In this document: positions 14,585 to 21,965 of the stretch, in pieces
Numbering within the stretch: position 1 is the stretch's first letter
Layout of the letters: each line of letters starts with the position of its first letter
Source: RUG14130 sp045598325
GTDB lineage: Bacteria > Bacillota > Clostridia > Christensenellales > Aristaeellaceae
Direction of reading: 5' to 3'
DNA length: 40,652 nucleotides
NCBI GenBank assembly: GCA_045598325.1
Contig: JAZLLT010000029.1
Coordinates: 1-40,652, forward strand
Notes under the pieces: generated by a model
Seen by the model: only the letters and a program-made list of their open reading frames with translations
Databases searched by the model: none
What the model was told of the DNA's origin: nothing
Position numbers and translations under genes: made by a program

Positions 14585-16630
14585 ATGGCCAAGTTTATTC
14601 TGTCTGCTTTTGCTGATGAGGCCGGTCAGTCCCTGGATATTCAGATCAAGGCGCTCAAAAAGGCCGGTATCCGCGGAATCGAACTCCGCAATGTGGACGG
14701 CAAGTCCGTCCGTGATCTCACCGTGGAAGAAGCCAAAAAGATCAAGGCAAAACTTGATATGAACGGCATTTTCGTGTCCTCTCTCGGTTCCCCCTTCGGA
14801 AAAATCGGCGTGAATGACGATTTCGAGCCGCACTTTGCCCAGTTCGTGAACGCGCTGGATGTGTGCAAGGCGCTGGGCTGTGACCGCATGCGCATGTTCT
14901 CTTTCTACTATCCCAAGGGAGAAGACCCCAAGCAGTACCGTGACATCGTCATCGAGCGCCTCAGCCGTATGCTGGACGCCGCCGACGAAAAGGGCATCAT
15001 CCTCTGCCACGAGAACGAGAAGGGCATCTACGGCGATGTGGCATCCCGCTGCCTCGACCTCATTCAGTATTTCGGCGGACGCCTCAAGTGCGTTTTCGAT
15101 CCGGCGAACTTCATCCAGTGCGGTGAGAAGCCCATCGAGAACTTTGCGCTCCTCAAGCCCTATATTTTCTACATGCACATCAAGGACGCCATGATGGAAA
15201 CCGGCGCCGTCGTGCCCAGCGGCTGCGGTGACGGCAACCTCCGCGAACTGATCGAAGGCATCTCCGATAAGGCCGACGGCATGATCCTGTCCGTGGAACC
15301 CCACCTCACCGTCTTTGCGGGTCTTGAGAAACTGCAGGGCGAAGAAGTGAAGCATGAATATTCCTATCCCGACAGCGAGACCGCTTTCGCGGCAGCCACC
15401 GACGCGCTCAAGGGCATCCTGAAGGCCAAGGGCTTCAGCAATCCCGCCGAGGGCGAGTGGACCCGCTATGAGTATGTCCGCGTCGGTATCATCGGCATCG
15501 GCAACATGGGCTCCAGCCACGCGGGACGCATCCTCAAGGGTGATGTGGATTCCATGGCTCTGACTGCCGTGTGCGACCGCAAGGAAGAGCGCCGCGAGTG
15601 GGCAAAGAAGAATCTGCCCGGCGTTGCCATCTTCTCCGATGCCACCGAAATGATGGACAGCGGCCTCATCGATGCCGTCATCGTCGCCACTCCCCACTAC
15701 GACCATCCCCGCCTGATCAAGGAAGCCCTGTCCAAGGGTCTCCACGCTCTGGGCGAGAAGCCCGCGGGCGTCTACACCAAGGCCGTGCGCGAACTCATCG
15801 AGTACGCGGAGAAGCAGGACAAGATCTTCGCCATCATGTTCAACCAGCGCACCAACTGCGTGTACCGCAAGATGAAGGAGATCGTGGACAGCGGCGAAAT
15901 GGGACAGATCCGCCGTACCAACTGGATCATCACCGACTGGTTCCGCTCCCAGTCCTACTACGACAGCGGCGCCTGGCGTGCCACCTGGGACGGCGAGGGC
16001 GGCGGCGTTCTGCTCAACCAGTGCCCCCACAACCTCGACCTGTGGCAGTGGATCTGCGGCATGCCCAGCAAGGTACGCGCGTTCACCCACAACGGCAAGT
16101 GGCATGATATCGAAGTCGAAGACGATGTGACCGCCTATGTGGAATATCCCAACGGCGCCACCGGCGTGTTCGTGACCACCACCTCCGATGCTCCCGGCAC
16201 CAACCGTCTGGAGATCGACATGGACGGCGGCCAGCTCATCTGTGACGGCAAGAAACTGATCATGCGCAAACTTGCCATGTCCATCCCCGAGTTCCACAAG
16301 ACCTGGACCAAGGGCTTCGGTTCTCCCGAAGTGACCGAGATCGAAGTGGAGACCGACGGCGAGAATCCCCAGCACAACGGTGTTCTGCGCGCCTTCGCCA
16401 ATAAGATCCTGGGCCGCGGCGAACTGATCGCATGGGGCAAGGAAGGCATCAACGGCCTGACCATCTCCAACGCCATGCACCTGTCTTCCTGGCTCGATAA
16501 GACCATCGAACTGCCTCTTGACGAAGACAAGTTCCTCGAAGAACTCAACAAGCGCCGCGCCAATTCCCGCGCGAAGACCGTCGAGGAGAAGACCCTCAAT
16601 ACCGAAGGCTCCTACGGCCAGAAAAAATAA
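14585..16630 (+). CDS. Sugar isomerase/epimerase fused to Gfo/Idh/MocA oxidoreductase
   Basis: A 681-residue two-domain enzyme in one frame. Residues 1-~285 are a TIM-barrel sugar isomerase/epimerase (AP_endonuc_2 fold) with the expected metal ligands E143 (CHENEKG), D172 (FDPANF), H198 (MHIKD) and E238 (SVEPH). Residues ~297-681 are an NAD(P)-dependent sugar dehydrogenase with GIGNMG at 304-309, EKPAG at 391-395 (K392 likely catalytic) and LLNQCPHNLDLWQW, where the histidine is the usual catalytic partner. A short linker around 285-297 joins them; no in-frame start codon precedes the Rossmann motif, so the second half cannot be made separately by ordinary initiation. The pair suggests oxidation of a sugar or inositol and isomerisation of the keto product in sequence (inference). 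ATG chosen with GGGGTGG upstream. Confidence 0.88.
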   Translation: MAKFILSAFADEAGQSLDIQIKALKKAGIRGIELRNVDGKSVRDLTVEEAKKIKAKLDMNGIFVSSLGSPFGKIGVNDDFEPHFAQFVNALDVCKALGCDRMRMFSFYYPKGEDPKQYRDIVIERLSRMLDAADEKGIILCHENEKGIYGDVASRCLDLIQYFGGRLKCVFDPANFIQCGEKPIENFALLKPYIFYMHIKDAMMETGAVVPSGCGDGNLRELIEGISDKADGMILSVEPHLTVFAGLEKLQGEEVKHEYSYPDSETAFAAATDALKGILKAKGFSNPAEGEWTRYEYVRVGIIGIGNMGSSHAGRILKGDVDSMALTAVCDRKEERREWAKKNLPGVAIFSDATEMMDSGLIDAVIVATPHYDHPRLIKEALSKGLHALGEKPAGVYTKAVRELIEYAEKQDKIFAIMFNQRTNCVYRKMKEIVDSGEMGQIRRTNWIITDWFRSQSYYDSGAWRATWDGEGGGVLLNQCPHNLDLWQWICGMPSKVRAFTHNGKWHDIEVEDDVTAYVEYPNGATGVFVTTTSDAPGTNRLEIDMDGGQLICDGKKLIMRKLAMSIPEFHKTWTKGFGSPEVTEIEVETDGENPQHNGVLRAFANKILGRGELIAWGKEGINGLTISNAMHLSSWLDKTIELPLDEDKFLEELNKRRANSRAKTVEEKTLNTEGSYGQKK

Positions 16631-16641
16631 GGAGAAACGAC

Positions 16642-17415
16642 ATGATCAGAATCGGCGTCTGTTCCTCCATCGACAACATCGCCAAGGTGCAGAAGGAGGG
16701 CTTTGATTACCTCGAAGGCAATCTGAGCGCCATCTACTCCATGTCGGATGAAGAATTCGAGCGCGTCTGCGCCATTGTGGATGCTTCTCCCATCAAGGTG
16801 GAGACCACCAACTGTCTGCTGCCCGGCAGCGTCAAGGTGACCGGCCCCGATGTGAACACGCAGGGACTGCACGATTACATCGAAAAGGCATTTGCCCGCG
16901 CTGCGCGGCTGGGCGTCAAGGTGTGCGTGTTCGGTTCTTCCGGCGCGCGCCGCATCCCCGAAGGTTTCGATACCGCACAGGGCTGGCGTCAGGTGGCGAA
17001 CTTTCTGCGGCTGCTGGAAAAGCATGCGGCGGAAAACGACATCATGATCGCCATCGAGCCTCTGCGCGCGATGGAGAGCAACATTCTGAACTATGTGAGC
17101 GAGGCGACCCTGCTGGCGTCCCTCGTCAACATGCCCCATATCGGCGTGCTGGGTGACACCTACCACATGGCGATGGGTCACGAGAGCTGGAAGGTCTTCA
17201 AGATGGCGGGTCCCCTGCTCAAGCATGTGCATGTGGCCTGCGCCATCAAGCGCGCCTGCCCGAAGAAAGGCGACGGCGAGCACTACGACGAACTGTTCAA
17301 AATCCTGACCGAAGCCGGCTACGAAGGACGCGTCAGCATCGAAGCCCACTACGATGACTTCGATACCGAGATGCCCATCGGCTTTGCTGCGCTCGACGAA
17401 GCGAGAAGAGCGTAA
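16642..17415 (+). CDS. Sugar phosphate isomerase/epimerase (TIM barrel)
   Basis: A 257-residue AP_endonuc_2-type barrel, 11 bases after the fusion gene with an AAGGAGAAA ribosome site, so it is co-transcribed. The putative metal ligands are E139 (IAIEPL), D172 (LGDTYHM), H197 (KHVHVA) and E234 (VSIEAHY). The DTYHM and the KHVHVAC pattern are close to D-tagatose 3-epimerase/hydroxypyruvate isomerase-like proteins. It is a distinct subfamily from the barrel fused to the dehydrogenase, so the operon encodes two isomerase activities plus one oxidoreductase. The exact sugar is not identifiable. Confidence 0.87.
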   Translation: MIRIGVCSSIDNIAKVQKEGFDYLEGNLSAIYSMSDEEFERVCAIVDASPIKVETTNCLLPGSVKVTGPDVNTQGLHDYIEKAFARAARLGVKVCVFGSSGARRIPEGFDTAQGWRQVANFLRLLEKHAAENDIMIAIEPLRAMESNILNYVSEATLLASLVNMPHIGVLGDTYHMAMGHESWKVFKMAGPLLKHVHVACAIKRACPKKGDGEHYDELFKILTEAGYEGRVSIEAHYDDFDTEMPIGFAALDEARRA

Positions 17416-17431
17416 GGGAATCTATCAATTG

Positions 17432-17468
17432 TGCGGCGGACACCGCCCGTGAGGGAGTGCCCGCCGCA
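17432..17468 (+). terminator. Imperfect hairpin after the isomerase operon
   Basis: TGCGGCGG (17432-17439) pairs with CCGCCGCA (17461-17468), followed inward by one mismatch and CAC/GTG. The tail ATTTCGC is not T-rich, so termination is likely partial; no clear promoter separates it from the MBOAT gene. Confidence 0.4.
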
Positions 17469-17485
17469 TTTCGCACGGGGGAACT

Positions 17486-18883
17486 ATGGTATTCTCAAGT
17501 TCATCTTTCCTGTTTTTCTTCCTGCCCATCACGCTGATCATCTACTATCTGGTCAGGAAAAACCGCACCGCGGGGAACGCAGTCCTCGCGGTCATGAGTC
17601 TGCTTTTTTACGCGTGGGGCGAACCGAAATTCGTGCTGGTGATGGTGGCTTCCATCATCCTCAACTGGCTCATCGCCCGCGCAATCGATGCCGCGCAAAA
17701 GGGCAGAAAACTGCTTCTGACCGCCGGTATCGTGTTGAATGTGTGTATTCTGGGTGTGTTCAAATACACCTCATTTGTCATCGGGAACATCAATTCCCTT
17801 TTCAAAACCTCCATCGTCGATCCCAAGATCGCCCTGCCCATCGGTATCTCCTTTTTCACTTTTCAGGCGATGAGTTACATCATCGATGTGTACCGGGGCA
17901 AGGGCAAAGCGCAGAAGCATTTCCTCGGCGTGTGCCTGTATATCTCTTTCTTCCCGCAGCTTATCGCGGGCCCCATCGTCCGCTATGAGACCGTGGCGGA
18001 GGAGATCGCGGGGCGCAGGGAGACCCTCGATGATTTTTCCGAGGGCGCGCGGCGCTTTCTGGTGGGCCTGTCCAAAAAGGCGATCCTCGCAAACGCTCTC
18101 GCGGCGCTCACCGACAGCATCTACGCCCTGCCTGCGGGCGACCTCACGGTGGCGCTTTCCTGGCTCTCCGCCTGCAGTTATCTCATGCAGGTCTATTATG
18201 ATTTCTCCGGCTATTCCGACATGGCGATCGGTCTGGGCCGCATGTTCGGGTTCCATTTCCTCGAAAACTTCAACCTGCCCTTCATCTCCAAATCCGTCTC
18301 GGAGTTCTGGCGCCGCTGGCACATCTCCATGTGCACCTGGTTCCGGGACTATGTGTTCTTCCCGCTGGGCGGCAGCCGCGTGAAGACGGGGCGCATGCTC
18401 TTCAACATGTTCGTGGTCTGGTTTCTTACGGGCCTCTGGCACGGGGCGGAATGGACCTTCGTGCTGTGGGGTCTCGGTTTCTTTGTCGTGCTCGCCGTGG
18501 AAAAGGTGACGGGGCTCGGTAAGTGGATGGAAAAGCACGCTGTGGGTCACTTCTATGCCATGGCGCTCACCGTCATCGTGACGGTGATGATCCGCTGCGA
18601 CAACCTCACTCACGCGCGCGCCATGTACGCTTCCATGTTCGGCTTCGGCGGCAAGGCGCTCACCAGCGGGCTTACGGGCGTATATCTGAAAGAGTACGCG
18701 TGGTGCCTGATCGCGGGCGTCGTATGCTCCCTGCCCGTATGGGAGTGGTTCAAAATGAAAGTCCGTATCGGCGAAAAGGTATCCGCTGTCATCGAAGGCG
18801 TCGCCCTTATCGCCGTTTCCGCAGTCGCGGTCTCCTTCGTGGTCTCCGGCGGCTACAATCCCCTTATCTACTTTAACTTCTGA
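17486..18883 (+). CDS. MBOAT-family O-acyltransferase (AlgI/DltB-like)
   Basis: A 465-residue polytopic membrane protein that begins MVFSSSSFLFFFLPI, the usual AlgI-like start. The family motifs are LPIGISFFTFQAMSYIIDVYRG, a YDFSGYSDMAIGLGRMFGF segment, SEFWRRWHISMCTWFRDYVFFPLGG and FLTGLWHGAEWTF. H319 in the last is the catalytic histidine of the family. AlgI-type proteins pass acyl groups from a cytoplasmic donor across the membrane to a periplasmic or extracellular partner that modifies a polysaccharide. The next gene, 8 bases on, encodes a plausible AlgJ/AlgX-like partner. A GGGGGAA stretch precedes the ATG. The target polymer is unknown: wall polysaccharide, teichoic acid or capsule. Confidence 0.92.
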   Translation: MVFSSSSFLFFFLPITLIIYYLVRKNRTAGNAVLAVMSLLFYAWGEPKFVLVMVASIILNWLIARAIDAAQKGRKLLLTAGIVLNVCILGVFKYTSFVIGNINSLFKTSIVDPKIALPIGISFFTFQAMSYIIDVYRGKGKAQKHFLGVCLYISFFPQLIAGPIVRYETVAEEIAGRRETLDDFSEGARRFLVGLSKKAILANALAALTDSIYALPAGDLTVALSWLSACSYLMQVYYDFSGYSDMAIGLGRMFGFHFLENFNLPFISKSVSEFWRRWHISMCTWFRDYVFFPLGGSRVKTGRMLFNMFVVWFLTGLWHGAEWTFVLWGLGFFVVLAVEKVTGLGKWMEKHAVGHFYAMALTVIVTVMIRCDNLTHARAMYASMFGFGGKALTSGLTGVYLKEYAWCLIAGVVCSLPVWEWFKMKVRIGEKVSAVIEGVALIAVSAVAVSFVVSGGYNPLIYFNF

Positions 18884-18891
18884 GGTGCGGT

Positions 18892-20106
18892 ATGCGTAAG
18901 ATCGTAAACAGGGTACTGGCGCTTCTCCTTGTGGCGGGCATCCTTACCGTCATGGGCGTCACCCTCATCAAATACGGGCGCAACTACGCCTACGGATTTT
19001 TTAAGTCCTACACGGACTACATGCCCGTGGACGGCGACATTTTTGACAATGTGTCCGCCCGCATCCAAAAACTCGATTACAACACGGACAACCGCCTGTT
19101 TTCCCGGGACTTTTTTCGCCACTTCTGCGTGGCGTTCCAGAAGGCACTGGGCAAGGATGTGATCGCCATCGGCGACAGCCGGATGGTGGAACTCACGACC
19201 GGCGGCTACTATGACCTGTTCACGGACGACTACGATGATGAAAAGGTGAACGAACTGCTCTGTTTCGCTGCCGATATCAAAGCGGAATACGGCATTCCCA
19301 CCCACCTGACCTATTGCCACGGCACGCTGTATGAGGACGGGCTCCTGCCCGGGAATACCGCGCTCATCGATACCAATAACTCCTTCGCAGACGAGGTGAC
19401 AGACTGGTTCCGCGCTTCCGGCGTCACCGTGACGGACAGCCGCGACACCTACCGGCGGGCAAATCTCACCATGGACAGCGCCGTCAACAAGAGCGATGTG
19501 CACTGGACCATGCGTCTGGCGCTCGAAGTCGCCCGCGACACCGCGGAAGATCTCCGGGCTATCGGCATCGGGACGGAGCCCGAAAACCTCGATATCGACC
19601 GCTTCACCTATGATTACTACCCGTCTCTGCTCATCGGCGAGTACGGGCGGCGCGTGGGGGAAAACAAGGTCATCCGCGACGATGTGCTTGTGTGGTATCC
19701 CGCCTATGAGACCCATATGATGTACGAGGAACTGACGAACGACGCGCAGGGCGTGCGCCGCGAAGGCAGTTTTAAGCAGGCGGTGGTGAACGAAGTCAAC
19801 CTCGCCTGCGACGAGGGTACGGACTTCTCCTCGAATGCCTACTATGTCTACGGGCACTACCTCGCCATCACCCACACTCACAATGAAAACGCGGGGGATG
19901 GCAGGATCCTCATCTTCAAGGACAGTTTCGGAACACCCGTCACCGCCTTCATGGGGCTTGCCGCGAAGGATGTTTACGCGGTGGACCTGCGAAGCACGAA
20001 AAAGACCATGAAGCAGTGGGTGGAGGAACTGAAGCCCGACATCGTGGTCATCGCTTACAGCCAGCAGATGCTGCGCGACTATGAATTTGTGATCGAGGGA
20101 AACTGA
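18892..20106 (+). CDS. AlgX/AlgJ-like SGNH acetyltransferase partner (DHHW-type)
   Basis: A 404-residue protein with an N-terminal hydrophobic anchor (about 8-25) and an extracytoplasmic SGNH-like domain. The diagnostic pair is present: SDVHWT with D202 and H204, followed much later by FKDSFGTP with S345, the Asp-His...Ser arrangement of AlgX/AlgJ. An early GDSRMVE at 95-101 marks the start of the SGNH fold. It follows the MBOAT gene by 8 bases, with GAGGTGCGG overlapping the upstream stop, so the two form the usual acyl-transfer pair: MBOAT carries the acyl group across and this protein places it on a glycan. It ends immediately before murB without any spacer. Confidence 0.82.
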   Translation: MRKIVNRVLALLLVAGILTVMGVTLIKYGRNYAYGFFKSYTDYMPVDGDIFDNVSARIQKLDYNTDNRLFSRDFFRHFCVAFQKALGKDVIAIGDSRMVELTTGGYYDLFTDDYDDEKVNELLCFAADIKAEYGIPTHLTYCHGTLYEDGLLPGNTALIDTNNSFADEVTDWFRASGVTVTDSRDTYRRANLTMDSAVNKSDVHWTMRLALEVARDTAEDLRAIGIGTEPENLDIDRFTYDYYPSLLIGEYGRRVGENKVIRDDVLVWYPAYETHMMYEELTNDAQGVRREGSFKQAVVNEVNLACDEGTDFSSNAYYVYGHYLAITHTHNENAGDGRILIFKDSFGTPVTAFMGLAAKDVYAVDLRSTKKTMKQWVEELKPDIVVIAYSQQMLRDYEFVIEGN

Positions 20107-21015
20107 ATGAAGCCGATTGAAATCCTCAAAAAAGACCTGCCCGCGGAGCGCCTCATTTTCGACGCGCCCATGAGCAGATATACCACCTTCCGCGTGGGCG
20201 GGAACGCGGACGCGTTGTTTCTGCCGAAGGACGAAGCGGAACTGGCGCTTGCTCTGCGGCTCTCACGCGAAAACGGCATCCCCGCGACCGTCATCGGAAA
20301 CGGCAGCAACCTCCTCGTGAAGGATGGCGGTATCGAAGGGCTCGTCATCCGTCTGGGAGACGAATTTTCGGGCATCACCGTGGATGGCACACGCATGACC
20401 GCGAAAGCGGGCGACAGCCTGACCCGCCTTGCGATGAAAGCGTATGAAGCGGGGCTCACGGGCCTCGAATTCGCCTCGGGTATCCCCGGCAGTGTGGGCG
20501 GCGGCATGGCGATGAACGCGGGCGCCTACGGCGGAGAACTCAAAACCGTGACCGTCTCCGCGCGTCTGCTCGACCCCCAAACGGGCATTGTGAAGGAATA
20601 TCCGGCCCATGAACTCAACATGGGCTACCGCACGACCCGCGCCCTCACCGAAGGGCTCATCGTGACGGATGCGGTCTTTGCACTGACCGAAGGCAATAAA
20701 GACGAAATCAAGGCGCTGATGGACGACCTCGGAAAGCGCCGCCGCGACAAGCAGCCCCTGACTTACCCCAGCGCGGGCAGCACCTTCAAGCGTCCCGAAG
20801 GCTATTTCGCGGGCGCGCTCATCGAAGGTGCGGACCTGAAGGGCGTCTCGGTGGGCGGCGCGCAGGTGAGCGAAAAGCACGCGGGCTTCATCATCAATAC
20901 GGGCTCGGCCACCGCGAAAGATATTCTCGACCTCATCGAACTTGTGAAGCGGAAAGTCTTTGAGAAAAGCGGCGTCACGCTGGAACCCGAAGTGCGCATT
21001 CTGGGGAGAGACTGA
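20107..21015 (+). CDS. murB: UDP-N-acetylenolpyruvoylglucosamine reductase
   Basis: A 302-residue FAD enzyme that reduces UDP-GlcNAc-enolpyruvate to UDP-MurNAc with NADPH, in cytoplasmic peptidoglycan precursor synthesis. Motifs: TTFRVGGNAD at 26-35, VIGNGSNLLV, GLEFASGIPGSVGGGMAMNAGAYGG for FAD binding, SAGSTFKRP with the proton donor S225, and EPEVR near the end (E295). Length and lack of the YR-loop insertion fit the type II enzyme of Bacillota. The ATG directly follows the upstream stop and the gene's TGA shares a base with the whiA start, so translation is coupled. Confidence 0.96.
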   Translation: MKPIEILKKDLPAERLIFDAPMSRYTTFRVGGNADALFLPKDEAELALALRLSRENGIPATVIGNGSNLLVKDGGIEGLVIRLGDEFSGITVDGTRMTAKAGDSLTRLAMKAYEAGLTGLEFASGIPGSVGGGMAMNAGAYGGELKTVTVSARLLDPQTGIVKEYPAHELNMGYRTTRALTEGLIVTDAVFALTEGNKDEIKALMDDLGKRRRDKQPLTYPSAGSTFKRPEGYFAGALIEGADLKGVSVGGAQVSEKHAGFIINTGSATAKDILDLIELVKRKVFEKSGVTLEPEVRILGRD

Positions 21016-21965
21016 TGGCAGTCAGCGACAGCATCAAGGATGAACTCATCCATACGGAAGTGACGAGGGAATGCTGCGGCAGAGCGGAGATCTGTGCGGC
21101 GATCCTCTTGAGCGGCGGGATCGGTTTCCGCGGCTTCTCCCGTTATGCCCTGAACATCACGGTGACGAAGCCCGGCGTGTCCCGCTATTATTTTACCCTG
21201 ATCAAGAAATTCCTGGGCGTGGCGGCGGAGATCCGCACCTCCACCCTCGACAGTCTCGGAAAGCACACGAAATACGAACTGGTGTTCCCGGACGACTGTG
21301 TGGACGAGGTCATGGATAAACTCATGCTGAAGGACGAAAACGGCCTGTTCGGCATCGCGTCCCTGCCCGCGGAGGAGATCACGCGGGAAGACCACTGCAA
21401 GGCGGCGTTCCTCAAAAGCGCCTTCCTCATCACGGGCTCCATGTCCGACCCCGAGAAGGAGTATGCCCTCACCATCGGCAGCGCGGGGGAGGAGATGGCG
21501 GAGTATCTCGCGTCTCTCATGCGCACGGGCGGCATCCGCTGCGCCGTGAGCCCCCGCAGGAACCGCTTCGTCACCTACATCAAAAACGCGGAGGGCATCT
21601 CGTCCCTGCTCGCCATGACCGGCGCCCACAGCGCGGTGCTGGAACTGGAAAACAAGCGCATCGTGAAGGAACTGCGCAACGGCGCCAACCGCCAACTCAA
21701 CTGCGACAATAACAACATCGAGCGCACCGTGGCGTCTGCGAAGGGGCAGATGGAGGCCATCCGCTATCTTGCGGAGCATGTGGGCATGGATAAACTGCCG
21801 GACTGGGCGCGGGAGATCGCATCCGTGCGCCTCGAAAATCCCGAGGCGAGCCTCACCGAACTCGGCGATCTCTGCGACCCGCCCATCGGCAAAAGCGGCG
21901 TCAACAACCGGCTGCGCAGACTTGTCCAAATGGCGGAAAAATATACGGAGGATGAACAGAAATGA
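21015..21965 (+). CDS. whiA: Sporulation/division regulator WhiA
   Basis: A 316-residue DNA-binding protein: the N-terminal LAGLIDADG-like homing-endonuclease fold without nuclease function (CCGRAEICAAILLSGGIGFRG) and the conserved NRQLNCDNNNIERTVASAKGQ block before the C-terminal sigma4-like helix-turn-helix (SLTELGDLCDPPIGKSGVNNRLRRL). WhiA influences cell division, chromosome segregation and wall metabolism in Gram-positive bacteria. It usually follows rapZ and glmR/yvcK; here it follows murB directly with a one-base overlap, and neither of those genes is in the window. It overlaps the next gene by four bases (ATGA). Confidence 0.96.
   Translation: MAVSDSIKDELIHTEVTRECCGRAEICAAILLSGGIGFRGFSRYALNITVTKPGVSRYYFTLIKKFLGVAAEIRTSTLDSLGKHTKYELVFPDDCVDEVMDKLMLKDENGLFGIASLPAEEITREDHCKAAFLKSAFLITGSMSDPEKEYALTIGSAGEEMAEYLASLMRTGGIRCAVSPRRNRFVTYIKNAEGISSLLAMTGAHSAVLELENKRIVKELRNGANRQLNCDNNNIERTVASAKGQMEAIRYLAEHVGMDKLPDWAREIASVRLENPEASLTELGDLCDPPIGKSGVNNRLRRLVQMAEKYTEDEQK

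Noticed and set aside
14279..16480. Long minus-strand open frame opposite the isomerase-dehydrogenase fusion
   Set aside because: The plus strand carries all catalytic motifs of two known families; the reverse frame shows only composition-driven openness and crosses into the next gene.
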